Positions 1 through 6,401 of a DNA stretch of 9,740 nucleotides are shown here, in pieces. This DNA is from Methylobacterium sp. (lineage in GTDB: Bacteria; Pseudomonadota; Alphaproteobacteria; Rhizobiales; Beijerinckiaceae). The DNA is taken from positions 1 through 9,740 of the forward strand of contig JAJKJG010000212.1 in the NCBI GenBank assembly GCA_021154065.1, read 5' to 3'. The translations under genes and the position numbers were made by a program. Position 1 is the first letter of the stretch. Each line of letters opens with the position of its first letter. The notes beneath the pieces were generated by a model. The model was given only the letters and a program-made list of their open reading frames with translations, ran no database searches and was not told where the DNA came from.

Positions 1-1
1 C

Positions 2-991
2 GGCTCCGAGGCGGTCGACACGGCGCTCAAGATCGCGCTCGCCTATTGGAACGTGTCGGGCCAGGGGCAGCGCACGCGCCTCATCGGCCGCGAGCGCGGC
101 TATCACGGCGTCGGCTTCGGCGGCATCTCGGTCGGCGGCATCGTCAACAACCGCAAGTTCTTCGGCTCGCTTCTTGCCGGCGTCGACCACCTGCCGCACA
201 CCTACAATCGCGGCGAGCAGGCCTACTCGAAGGGCGAGCCGGACTGGGGCGGCCACCTCGCCGATGCGCTGGAACCGATCATCGCGCTGCACGACGGCTC
301 GACCATCGCGGCCGTCATCGTCGAGCCGATGGCGGGCTCGACCGGCGTCCTGCCGCCGCCCAAGGGCTACCTGCAGAAGCTGCGCCAGATCTGCGACCGG
401 CACGGCATCCTGCTCATCTTCGACGAGGTCATCACCGGCTACGGCCGGCTCGGCTTCGCCTTCGCGGCCGAGCGCTACGGCGTCGTGCCGGACATGATCA
501 CCTTCGCCAAGGGGGTGAACTCCGGCACTGTCCCGATGGGCGGCGTGATCGTCCGCAAGGGCATCCACGACGCCTTCATGAAGGGCCCGGAATGGGGCAT
601 CGAGCTCTTCCACGGCTACACCTATTCGGCCCACCCGCTCGCCTGCGCGGCGGCGCTCGCGGCGCTCGACATCTACCGCGACGAGCGCCTGTTCGAGCGC
701 GCCCGGGCGCTCGAAGGCCCGTGGGCCGATGCGATCATGAGCCTGAAAGGGCTGCCGAACGTCGTCGACATCCGCACCCTCGGCCTCGTCGGCGCGATCG
801 ACCTCGCCTCGAAGGCCAACGCCGTCGGCGCCCGCGCCTACGAGGCGATGGAGCGCGCCTTCCACGACATCGGCCTGATGTTCCGCATCGCCGGCGACAC
901 CATCGCCCTGTCGCCGCCGCTGACCGTCTCCGAGGACGAGATCGGCGAGATCGTCGACAAGGTGGGGAAGGTGCTGCGGGCGGTCGGGTGA
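2..991 (+). CDS. Omega-amino acid (beta-alanine)--pyruvate aminotransferase, 5' end missing
   Basis: PLP-dependent class III aminotransferase that moves the amino group of beta-alanine or another omega-amino acid to pyruvate, giving alanine and a semialdehyde; cytosolic. The window opens inside the gene at GSEAVDTALK, the family's phosphate-binding region, so about 110 N-terminal residues of a usual ~440 are outside. 329 residues remain. Visible landmarks, in fragment numbering: the YHG turn near residue 34, IVEPMAG near 105, IFDEVITGYGR near 140 (its Asp pairs with the PLP ring nitrogen), TFAKGVNSG with the probable Schiff-base lysine at residue 170 (bases 509-511), HGYTYSAHPLAC near 205, and the C-terminal IALSPPL. 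The run RLIGRERGYHGVGFGGISVG matches the beta-alanine--pyruvate group closely from memory, better than ornithine or GABA enzymes. The exact amino donor cannot be read from the sequence. A palindromic repeat begins four bases after the stop and may serve as transcript end. Confidence 0.9.
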   Translation, partial: GSEAVDTALKIALAYWNVSGQGQRTRLIGRERGYHGVGFGGISVGGIVNNRKFFGSLLAGVDHLPHTYNRGEQAYSKGEPDWGGHLADALEPIIALHDGSTIAAVIVEPMAGSTGVLPPPKGYLQKLRQICDRHGILLIFDEVITGYGRLGFAFAAERYGVVPDMITFAKGVNSGTVPMGGVIVRKGIHDAFMKGPEWGIELFHGYTYSAHPLACAAALAALDIYRDERLFERARALEGPWADAIMSLKGLPNVVDIRTLGLVGAIDLASKANAVGARAYEAMERAFHDIGLMFRIAGDTIALSPPLTVSEDEIGEIVDKVGKVLRAVG

Positions 992-994
992 CCA

Positions 995-1121
995 ACCTCT
1001 CCCGGAGGGAGAGGTCGAGACGGCGTCAGCCGTCCGGGTGAGGGGTTATGGTCCAACCGGGAAGGGCGTAAACCCTCACCCGGTCTGCTTCGCAGACTCG
1101 ACCTCTCCCTCCGGGAGAGGT
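995..1121. repeat. REP-like palindromic element, copy 1 (inverted pair)
   Basis: Two units in inverted orientation. The outer arms, 995-1019 and 1097-1121, are perfect inverted complements over 25 bases, and each arm contains its own small palindrome (CTCTCCCGGAGGGAGAG on the left). An inner pair, CCGGGTGAGGGGTT at 1034-1047 against AACCCTCACCCGG at 1071-1083, differs by one G. Between outer and inner arms sit two short hairpins of different sequence: GACGGC-GTCA-GCCGTC (1019-1034) and GTCTGC-TTC-GCAGAC (1083-1097). The element fills the gap between the convergent aminotransferase and MFS genes, ending two bases from the MFS stop codon. A related copy lies at 2388-2502. It resembles the REP/BIME-type intergenic palindromes of alphaproteobacteria; a role as two-way terminator is inference. 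Confidence 0.85.
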
Positions 1122-1123
1122 GA

Positions 1124-2360
1124 TCACTCCAGCGCCACCCCCTTCCGCTCCGGAATGAGCAGCGCCGTCGCCAGCATGTCGAGCACATAGATCGCGGCAA
1201 GGAGCGCGATCGCCATCTGCCATGAGTACGCGCTGGCGAGGGCGCCGATGACGAGGGGGCCGAAGCCGCCGACGGCGCGGCCGAGATTGAACAGCACGTT
1301 CTGCGCCGTCGCGCGGGCCTCGGTCGGGTAGAGCTCGGACATGAGCGTGCCGTAGCCGCCGAGCATGCCGTTGACGAACATCCCCATGACGGCGCCGCCG
1401 ACGAGCGCCGCGGTCGGGTCCTTGAGCTGCGAGTAGACGACGACCATCACGGCAGCGCCCGCCTGATAGGCGAGGAACACGGGCTTGCGCCCAATGCGGT
1501 CGGCGAGCTCGCCGAACAGCCAGATGCCGAACGCCATGCCAAGGATCGTCACAGAGGTCCACACCGCCGCCTGCGGCAGGCCGAAGCCGAACTGGCGCGC
1601 GAGATACCCCGGCATCCAGATCATGATGCCGTAATAGCCGAAGTTCTGCACCGAGCAGAGGATGAGCATGCCGAGGCTGATCTTCGCGGTCGCTGCGTCC
1701 TTCACGAGGAGCCGCAAGGGGGCCATGGTGCGCGTCGCGGATTTTGCGCCCTTCGCCCGCTCGACGAAGAGCGGCGGCTCGCCGACAGCGCGGCGGATCA
1801 GGAACGAGGCGACGGCCGGCACGAGCCCGACGACGAACATCCCGCGCCAGCCGATCGCCGGAAGAAGCATCGGCGTGACGAGCGCCGCCGTGAGCACGCC
1901 CGCCTGCCAGCCGAGCCCGACATAGGACGACACGCGCGCGCTTTGCGGCCGGCCAGGCTTCGGCTGCGAGCGCCATGCCGATGCCGAACTCGCCGCCAAG
2001 CCCGAGGCCGGCGACGGCGCGGTACAGCGCGAGGTCCCAGTAGCCCTGCGCCAAGGCCGACAGGCCGGTGAAGACCGCAAACAGCAGGATCGTCCAGGTC
2101 AGCACCCGGACGCGCCCGAGATGGTCGGAGAGGATGCCGAAGCCGATGCCGCCGGCGACCGCGCCGAGCAGCGTCCAAGTCGCAAGCGAGGCCGCTTCCG
2201 ACTGCGAGAGGCCGAGATCGGCGCGGATCGCAGCGAGCATGAAGCCGAGGATCAGGAAGTCGAATCCGTCCATGGCATAGCCGGCCGTCGAGGCGATGAG
2301 CGCCTTGCGGGCATAGGGGGTGACGTCGTCCGCGGCGGCGGTGGCGGTGCTGGCGGTCAT
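1124..2360 (-). pseudogene. MFS transporter, frameshifted
   Basis: A 12-helix major facilitator permease of the inner membrane, nearest to the aromatic acid/sialic acid symporter-like group (AAHS/NanT-like) by its MDGFDFLILGFML first helix. The start is ATG at 2358-2360, with GGAG about nine bases upstream. The N-terminal part (residues 1 to ~143) carries the DGFD motif (31-34), motif A GILSDHLGRVRV (75-86) and GLGLGGEFGIGMALAAEAWP (118-137). The frame then breaks near bases 1933-1945. The rest continues in another frame from VSSYVGLGWQAG, through a second motif A-like loop FGELADRIGRKPVF, to the stop at 1124-1126. The break lies in a CG tract (1933-1941). Adding back one CG unit restores AAKRARVSSYVGLGWQ without a seam and gives a normal 412-residue protein. 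As written, translation would run out of frame and lose about ten helices. Sequencing error is possible. The substrate is not determinable. Confidence 0.85.
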
Positions 2361-2387
2361 GGGCGGCTCCGGATGGCGCCGTCATAT

Positions 2388-2502
2388 CCTCTCCCGGCGG
2401 GAGAGGTCGAGACGGCGCGGAAGCGCCGTCCGGGTGAGGGGTTGCGGGCTTGCCGCTTAGACCGTAACCCCTCACCCCTGCCCCTCTCCCTCCGGGAGAG
2501 GG
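2388..2502. repeat. REP-like palindromic element, copy 2
   Basis: Same family as the element at 995-1121. Left unit: CCTCTCCCGGCGGGAGAGG (2388-2406), then a hairpin GACGGCGC-GGAA-GCGCCGTC (2411-2430), then CCGGGTGAGGGGTT (2430-2443). Right unit, inverted: AACCCCTCACCC (2466-2477), then CCCTCTCCCTCCGGGAGAGGG (2482-2502). The right unit lacks the internal hairpin present in copy 1. It occupies 115 of the 165 bases between the divergent MFS and hisS starts, leaving 27 bases on the MFS side and 23 on the hisS side. Promoters of either gene must therefore overlap it or lie beyond it. Confidence 0.85.
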
Positions 2503-2525
2503 ATCGCGCTTGAAACCCGAACCTC

Positions 2526-4127
2526 ATGGCCAAGGACAACAAGATCCGACCGCGCCTGCCGCGCGGCTTTGCCGACCGCGGGCCGGGCGATCTTGCCGCG
2601 ACCGAGCGCATGCTGGCCGCGATCCGCGAGACCTTCGAGCTCTACGGCTTCGAGGCGTTGGAGACGCCGTTCGTCGAGTACACCGAGGCGCTGGGGAAGT
2701 TCCTGCCCGACCAGGACCGGCCGAACGAGGGCGTGTTCTCGTTCCAGGACGACGACGAGCAGTGGCTCAGCCTGCGCTACGACCTGACCGCGCCGCTCGC
2801 CCGCTACGTCGCCGAGAATTTCGACGCGCTGCCGAAGCCCTATCGCAGCTACAAGGCCGGCTGGGTGTTCCGCAACGAGAAGCCGGGGCCGGGGCGCTTT
2901 CGCCAGTTCATGCAGTTCGACGCCGACACCGTCGGCGCCGCCTCCGTCGCGGCCGACGCCGAGATCTGCATGATGGCGGCCGATACCCTCGAGCGCGTCG
3001 GCATCAAGCGCGGCGACTACGTCATCAAGGTGAACAATAGGAAGGTGCTCGATGGCGTGATGGAGGCGATCGGGCTTGGCGGCGAGGATGCGGTGGGGCA
3101 GCGCCTCGCGGTGCTGAGAGCGATCGATAAGTTTGACAAGTTCGGCTGGGAAGGCGTCCGCGAGCTGCTCGGTAGGGGCCGTATGGACGAGAGCGGGGAT
3201 TTCACGAAGGGCGCGGGTCTGAGCGAGGACCAGGCCGATTCTATTTTTCAGGCCTTTTTTCGGGACGACTGGAGCAACCCGCACACCACTACGCCAGCCG
3301 CGGAAGCTGACACGATCGAAGACGATGTCAGGTCAGCTTTTGGTAGCGGCCCGAGGTACGACAACCTGAATTTTCTGAAGTTACTCAGAGGGAAGGTTGA
3401 CAGGGAGGGAATCTTCGACGCCGGCCTGGATCAACTGATCGAAATCGAGCGCTTGGTGAGAGCTGCTGGTTACGGTAGCCGCCGCATCCGCATCGACCCC
3501 TCCGTGGTCCGCGGCCTCGAATATTACACCGGCCCGGTCTACGAAGCCGAGCTCACCTTCGAGGTCCCGAACGAGCAGGGCCAGCCCGTGCGCTTCGGCT
3601 CGGTCGCGGGTGGCGGGCGCTATGATGGGCTCGTCGGGCGCTTCCGCTCGGAGCCGGTGCCGGCGACGGGGTTCTCGATCGGCGTGTCGCGGCTGCTCGC
3701 GGCGCTCAAAGCCGTGAACTCGCCGCTGCTCACCGCGCAGAAGCCGCTGCCGCTCGTCGTCGTCACGGCGATGGACCCGGAGCGCATCGGCGACTACCAG
3801 CGCATGGTCGCGCAGCTGCGAGGCTTGCGCGGCGGCGACGGCAAGCCGCTCCTGCGCGCCGAGATGTATTTGGGAGAGGGCCGCTTCGGCGCCCAGCTCA
3901 AATATGCCGACCGGCGCGGGGCGCTGTGCGCCGTCATCCAGGGCTCGAGCGAGAAGGCCGAAGGCAAGGTCCAGATCAAGGACCTCAAAGTCGGCGCCGA
4001 GCTCGCCGCGATCGCCAAGAACGACCGCGAGGCCTATCTGCAAAAGCAGGCCGAGGCACAGTTCTCCGTCCCGGAGGACGAGCTGGTCGAGGCCGTCCGC
4101 AAGGTGCTGGCGCGGCACTCCGCGTGA
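2526..4127 (+). CDS. hisS: Histidine--tRNA ligase (HisRS)
   Basis: Class II aminoacyl-tRNA synthetase charging tRNA-His with histidine; cytosolic homodimer. 533 residues. Motif 1 spans about 37-51 ([15 protein letters not shown]), followed by [13 protein letters not shown] (84-96). Motif 2 is [22 protein letters not shown] (111-132) with Arg116 and Arg124. The histidine-binding signature RGLEYYTG is at 329-336, GGGRYDGL at 363-369, and motif 3 [12 protein letters not shown] at 380-391. The anticodon-binding domain runs from about 410 to the end. The insertion domain between motif 2 and RGLEYYTG (about 170-320) is longer than I recall for relatives (~500 residues in total) and is encoded by DNA of clearly lower GC (see findings). 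The motif 2 loop matches the alphaproteobacterial HisRS type, reported to charge tRNA-His that lacks the usual extra G at position -1. The ATG start has no strong ribosome-binding site; it was chosen because homology begins at once ([11 protein letters not shown]). Confidence 0.96.
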   Translation: MAKDNKIRPRLPRGFADRGPGDLAATERMLAAIRETFELYGFEALETPFVEYTEALGKFLPDQDRPNEGVFSFQDDDEQWLSLRYDLTAPLARYVAENFDALPKPYRSYKAGWVFRNEKPGPGRFRQFMQFDADTVGAASVAADAEICMMAADTLERVGIKRGDYVIKVNNRKVLDGVMEAIGLGGEDAVGQRLAVLRAIDKFDKFGWEGVRELLGRGRMDESGDFTKGAGLSEDQADSIFQAFFRDDWSNPHTTTPAAEADTIEDDVRSAFGSGPRYDNLNFLKLLRGKVDREGIFDAGLDQLIEIERLVRAAGYGSRRIRIDPSVVRGLEYYTGPVYEAELTFEVPNEQGQPVRFGSVAGGGRYDGLVGRFRSEPVPATGFSIGVSRLLAALKAVNSPLLTAQKPLPLVVVTAMDPERIGDYQRMVAQLRGLRGGDGKPLLRAEMYLGEGRFGAQLKYADRRGALCAVIQGSSEKAEGKVQIKDLKVGAELAAIAKNDREAYLQKQAEAQFSVPEDELVEAVRKVLARHSA

Positions 4128-4155
4128 GAGCGGAAGCCGGCGGCCGCCGCGCATT

Positions 4156-4260
4156 CCCCTCCCCCTTGCGGGGTACCAGATTCACACCTGTCGGCTTCTC
4201 GCTCCTCCCTCCCCCCGCTCGGCGAAGCCGAGTGGCGGGGAAGGGGTAGGGGTGGGGGGT
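4156..4260. repeat. GC-rich palindromic repeat, second family, left unit
   Basis: Contains the hairpin CTCGGC-GAA-GCCGAG (4218-4232) inside an outer CCCCG/CGGGG pairing, followed by GGGGTGGGGGGT (4249-4260). That run is the exact complement of ACCCCCCACCCC at 4366-4377, so the two units are inverted with respect to each other. The upstream CCCCTCCCCCTTGCGGGG (4156-4173) looks like a further decayed part. It could act as the hisS transcript end, although no U-run follows. Confidence 0.6.
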
Positions 4261-4365
4261 GGCTGGGCGAGGCGAGAGGGCGACGAGAACGATGCGGCGG
4301 TTGGGCCAGGGCACTCACTCCACCGACACCCGCGCCTGATCGTCGACGAAGCGCCTCGGGGAAGC

Positions 4366-4434
4366 ACCCCCCACCCCGCTCGGGCTTCGCCCGAGTCGGC
4401 CCTCCTCGCCGCTCGCTTCGCGAGCGGGAGGAGG
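4366..4434. repeat. GC-rich palindromic repeat, second family, right unit
   Basis: Begins with ACCCCCCACCCC (4366-4377, exact inverted match to 4249-4260), then the hairpin CTCGGGC-TTC-GCCCGAG (4379-4395), then a larger hairpin in which CCTCCTC (4401-4407) pairs with GAGGAGG (4428-4434) around GCTCGC-TTC-GCGAGC (4411-4425). The TTC/GAA loops and C/G-run arms are shared with the left unit, but the stems differ. Unlike the repeats flanking the MFS gene, it lacks the CTCTCCCGG core. Confidence 0.65.
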
Positions 4435-4538
4435 GAGGCGGTGCGCCCCGCCTCAACCGCCCCCGCTCCCGCCGGCACGGTTGGCGGTAAGCTCGGGTTC
4501 ATCGTAAGCCGCGATACTTGCGGGCTCCCCGACCGCCC

Positions 4539-4546
4539 GAAGAAGA
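4539..4546 (+). promoter_or_regulatory. Ribosome-binding site of the TauE/SafE gene
   Basis: GAAGAAGA ends seven bases before the GTG at 4554. This purine run is the best Shine-Dalgarno candidate nearby and supports the GTG rather than the ATG at 4518, which would add 12 residues without homology (MRAPRPPEEDPA). Confidence 0.55.
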
Positions 4547-4553
4547 TCCCGCG

Positions 4554-5480
4554 GTGCAGCTTTATCTCCCGATCGCCGAGATCCCCGTCAACGTGCTGCT
4601 CATCCTGGCGATGGGGGCGGCGGTCGGCTTCATCTCGGGGCTGTTCGGGATCGGCGGCGGCTTCCTGATGACGCCCCTCCTGATCTTCCTCGGCATCCCG
4701 CCGGCGATCGCGGTCGGCACCCAGCAGGCGCAGATCGCCGCCTCGTCGATGACGAGCGCGCTCGCCGCCTGGCGGCGCGACGCCATCGACCTCAAGCTCT
4801 CAGCCTTCCTCCTCGGCGGGGGCTTCGTCGGGACGATGCTCGGCGTCTGGTTCTTCAGCGTCATGCGCCGGGCGGGCCAGCTTGAGCTCGTCATCGTCGT
4901 CTCCTACGTGACCCTGTTCGGCGTCATCGGCGGGCTGATGCTGAAGGAGAGCGTGCGCGAGTTCGTGCGCCAGCGCCGCGGCATCGCCCGGCCGATGCGG
5001 CGGGCCGGCGACCACCCGGCCTATCTCGGCCTGCCGCTGCGGACGCGCTTCCCGAAGTCGAGGCTCTACACGAGCGTCATCCCGATCATCGCGCTCTCGC
5101 TCTTCGTCGGATTTGCCGGCGCGGTGCTCGGCATCGGCGGCGGCTTCATCGTGGTGCCGGCGCTGCTCTACCTCTTCCGCGTGCCGCCGACCGTCGTGGT
5201 CGGGACGTCGCAGTTCCAGATCCTGTGGACGACGCTCGCCGCGACCGTCCTCCATACCGTCGTGAACGACGCCGTCGACGTGGTGCTGGCCCTGATGCTG
5301 ATCCTCGGCGGTGTCTTCGGGGCCCAGTTCGGGGCGCGGGCCGGGCGCAATCTCAGGGCCGAGCTGTTCCGCTTCCTGCTCGCGATCCTCGTCCTCGCCG
5401 TTGGCCTGCGCTTTGCGATCGAGCTCGTGCTGCGACCGGCCGAGCCGTTCTCCGTGCAAGTGCTGGAGATCAAGCCGTGA
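4554..5480 (+). CDS. TauE/SafE (TSUP) family membrane permease
   Basis: Inner-membrane transporter of the TauE/SafE family (older name DUF81), members of which export sulfite or organosulfonates such as sulfoacetate. 308 residues starting at GTG with the family's usual beginning QLYLPIAEIPVN. It shows the internal duplication typical of the family: GFISGLFGIGGGFLMTP with GIPPAIAVGTQ (residues 25-56) and GFAGAVLGIGGGFIVVP with RVPPTVVVGTS (186-219). About eight hydrophobic segments can be drawn. The two halves are joined by a basic, probably cytoplasmic loop (131-172, rich in Arg). Its stop overlaps the start of the next gene in GTGA, so the two are translationally coupled. The substrate is not evident: no sulfur-metabolism enzyme is adjacent in this window. 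Confidence 0.92.
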   Translation: MQLYLPIAEIPVNVLLILAMGAAVGFISGLFGIGGGFLMTPLLIFLGIPPAIAVGTQQAQIAASSMTSALAAWRRDAIDLKLSAFLLGGGFVGTMLGVWFFSVMRRAGQLELVIVVSYVTLFGVIGGLMLKESVREFVRQRRGIARPMRRAGDHPAYLGLPLRTRFPKSRLYTSVIPIIALSLFVGFAGAVLGIGGGFIVVPALLYLFRVPPTVVVGTSQFQILWTTLAATVLHTVVNDAVDVVLALMLILGGVFGAQFGARAGRNLRAELFRFLLAILVLAVGLRFAIELVLRPAEPFSVQVLEIKP

Positions 5481-6238
5481 GGGCCGCCGCGGCATTCCTG
5501 CTGACGCTCGCAGCCGCCGCGCCGGCGCGGGCCGAAAGCCTCGTCGCCTCGCTGTCGACCTCCCGCGTCCAGATCACCTCGAACTACACCGGCGCCGCGA
5601 TCGTGGTCTTCGGCGCGATCGAGAAGGACGGCCAGACCGTCGCCCGCACCGGGCCCTACGACGTCGTCGTGACGGTGCGCGGGCCGCGCGCCTCCCTCGT
5701 CGTGCGCGAGAAGGAGCCGATGGGGCCGATCTGGCTCAACCGCGACCGGCAGCCCTTCGCCGACGTGCCGCTCTACATCGCGGTGCTGTCGTCGCGGAAG
5801 GTCGAGGAGGTCACGACCGACGCGCTCAGGAACCGGCTCAAGGTCGGGCTCGAGGCGATCGTCAACGGGCCCGATTTCACCTATTCGCGCGGCGGCGCCG
5901 ACCGGCCGTTCCGGGCCGCGCTGCTGCGGCTGCAGAAGCAGGAGCGGCTCTATCTCGAGAACGCGCGCGGCGTCACCTTCCTGACCACGTCGCTGTTCCG
6001 CGCCCCGGTGCCGATCCCGGCGATCGCGCCGCCGGGCAACTACGAGGTCGACGTCATCCTGTTCTCGGATAACGTCATGCTGGCCCGCAACCAGACGAAT
6101 TTCGAGCTCGTCAAGACCGGCTTCGAGCAGGACGTCGCGGCGATCGCGCGCGAATGGTCCCTCCTCTACGGCCTCGCGGTCGCCGCGATGGCGGTGCTGT
6201 TCGGCTGGATCGCGAGCGTGATCTTCCGGCGCGACTGA
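5477..6238 (+). CDS. TIGR02186 family protein (Alph_Pro_TM), membrane-anchored
   Basis: Conserved alphaproteobacterial protein of unknown function, 253 residues. It has a Sec-type signal peptide (MRAAAAFLLTLAAAAPARA, probable cleavage after residue 19), a periplasmic domain of about 205 residues beginning ESLVASLSTSRVQITSNYTG, and one C-terminal membrane helix (about 229-250) ending in IFRRD, so most of it should sit in the periplasm anchored at the C-terminus. The domain begins with a beta-rich stretch (VQITSNYTGAAIVVFGAI, then YDVVVTVRGP) that suggests an Ig-like fold; that is inference. The GTG start overlaps the upstream TauE/SafE stop by four bases. The pairing with a sulfite-exporter-type permease suggests a shared transport job. 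Family membership is from recognition of the sequence pattern, not a search. Confidence 0.88.
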   Translation: MRAAAAFLLTLAAAAPARAESLVASLSTSRVQITSNYTGAAIVVFGAIEKDGQTVARTGPYDVVVTVRGPRASLVVREKEPMGPIWLNRDRQPFADVPLYIAVLSSRKVEEVTTDALRNRLKVGLEAIVNGPDFTYSRGGADRPFRAALLRLQKQERLYLENARGVTFLTTSLFRAPVPIPAIAPPGNYEVDVILFSDNVMLARNQTNFELVKTGFEQDVAAIAREWSLLYGLAVAAMAVLFGWIASVIFRRD

Positions 6239-6284
6239 CCTTGGTCGGCGGGGCCGTTGAAGGTTTAGCCTGAACGCCCCTTGC

Positions 6285-6314
6285 CTTGACAGCGCAGAGT
6301 CGGACCCGTTCACT
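6285..6314 (+). promoter_or_regulatory. Possible sigma-70 promoter upstream of the sensor kinase
   Basis: CTTGACA at 6285-6291 is a full match to the alphaproteobacterial -35 hexamer. At a 17-base spacing the -10 would be TTCACT (6309-6314), only half a match. It lies in the 163-base gap between the TIGR02186 gene and the kinase, about 90 bases before the kinase start. Offered as a weak candidate only. Confidence 0.25.
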
Positions 6315-6401
6315 TCGCACGTTGCTGATGTGGCACGCTGATTCGGCCCGAATGCTTAAGCTATACGTTTCGCCCCTCGGCCGCCTGCGGGCAGACTGAG
6401 C

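Larger units (their letters stand above)
4128..4553. other. Gene-free region between hisS and the tauE-like gene
   Basis: 426 bases without a supportable gene. It holds two GC-rich palindromic units (4156-4260 and 4366-4434, listed separately) and about 100 bases of unremarkable sequence between them. The last 119 bases before the permease start should contain its promoter, but I see no convincing -35/-10 pair. Open frames crossing the region are arginine- and proline-rich products of GC skew and are not counted as genes. Confidence 0.7.

Noticed and set aside
46..1041. 331-residue + strand frame overlapping the aminotransferase
   Set aside because: The other + frame carries every class III aminotransferase motif; this one is Arg/His-rich shadow sequence.
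995..1121. CRISPR repeat or insertion sequence end
   Set aside because: Only inverted pairs are present, without regular spacers, and no transposase is encoded between the two elements, only the MFS gene.
1925..1950. Programmed ribosomal frameshift in the MFS gene
   Set aside because: There is no slippery heptamer, stop codon at the shift or stimulatory structure, and frameshifting to make a transporter of this family has no precedent I know of.
2472..3284. 270-residue open frame antisense to hisS
   Set aside because: It lies opposite conserved HisRS sequence, has low-complexity composition typical of the antisense frame of GC-rich genes, and its end runs into the palindromic repeat.
3181..3480. 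Intein or mobile insertion in hisS
   Set aside because: The segment is open in frame but too short, has no terminal repeats or splicing motifs, and still reads as HisRS insertion domain ([14 protein letters not shown]).
4518..4553. Upstream ATG start for the TauE/SafE gene
   Set aside because: It adds 12 residues not resembling family N-termini and lacks a good ribosome-binding site, whereas GTG 4554 has GAAGAAGA at proper spacing.
5168..6313. 381-residue open frame antisense to the permease and TIGR02186 genes
   Set aside because: Extremely rich in Arg, Asp and Glu with no domain pattern; it mirrors the codon bias of the genes on the other strand.
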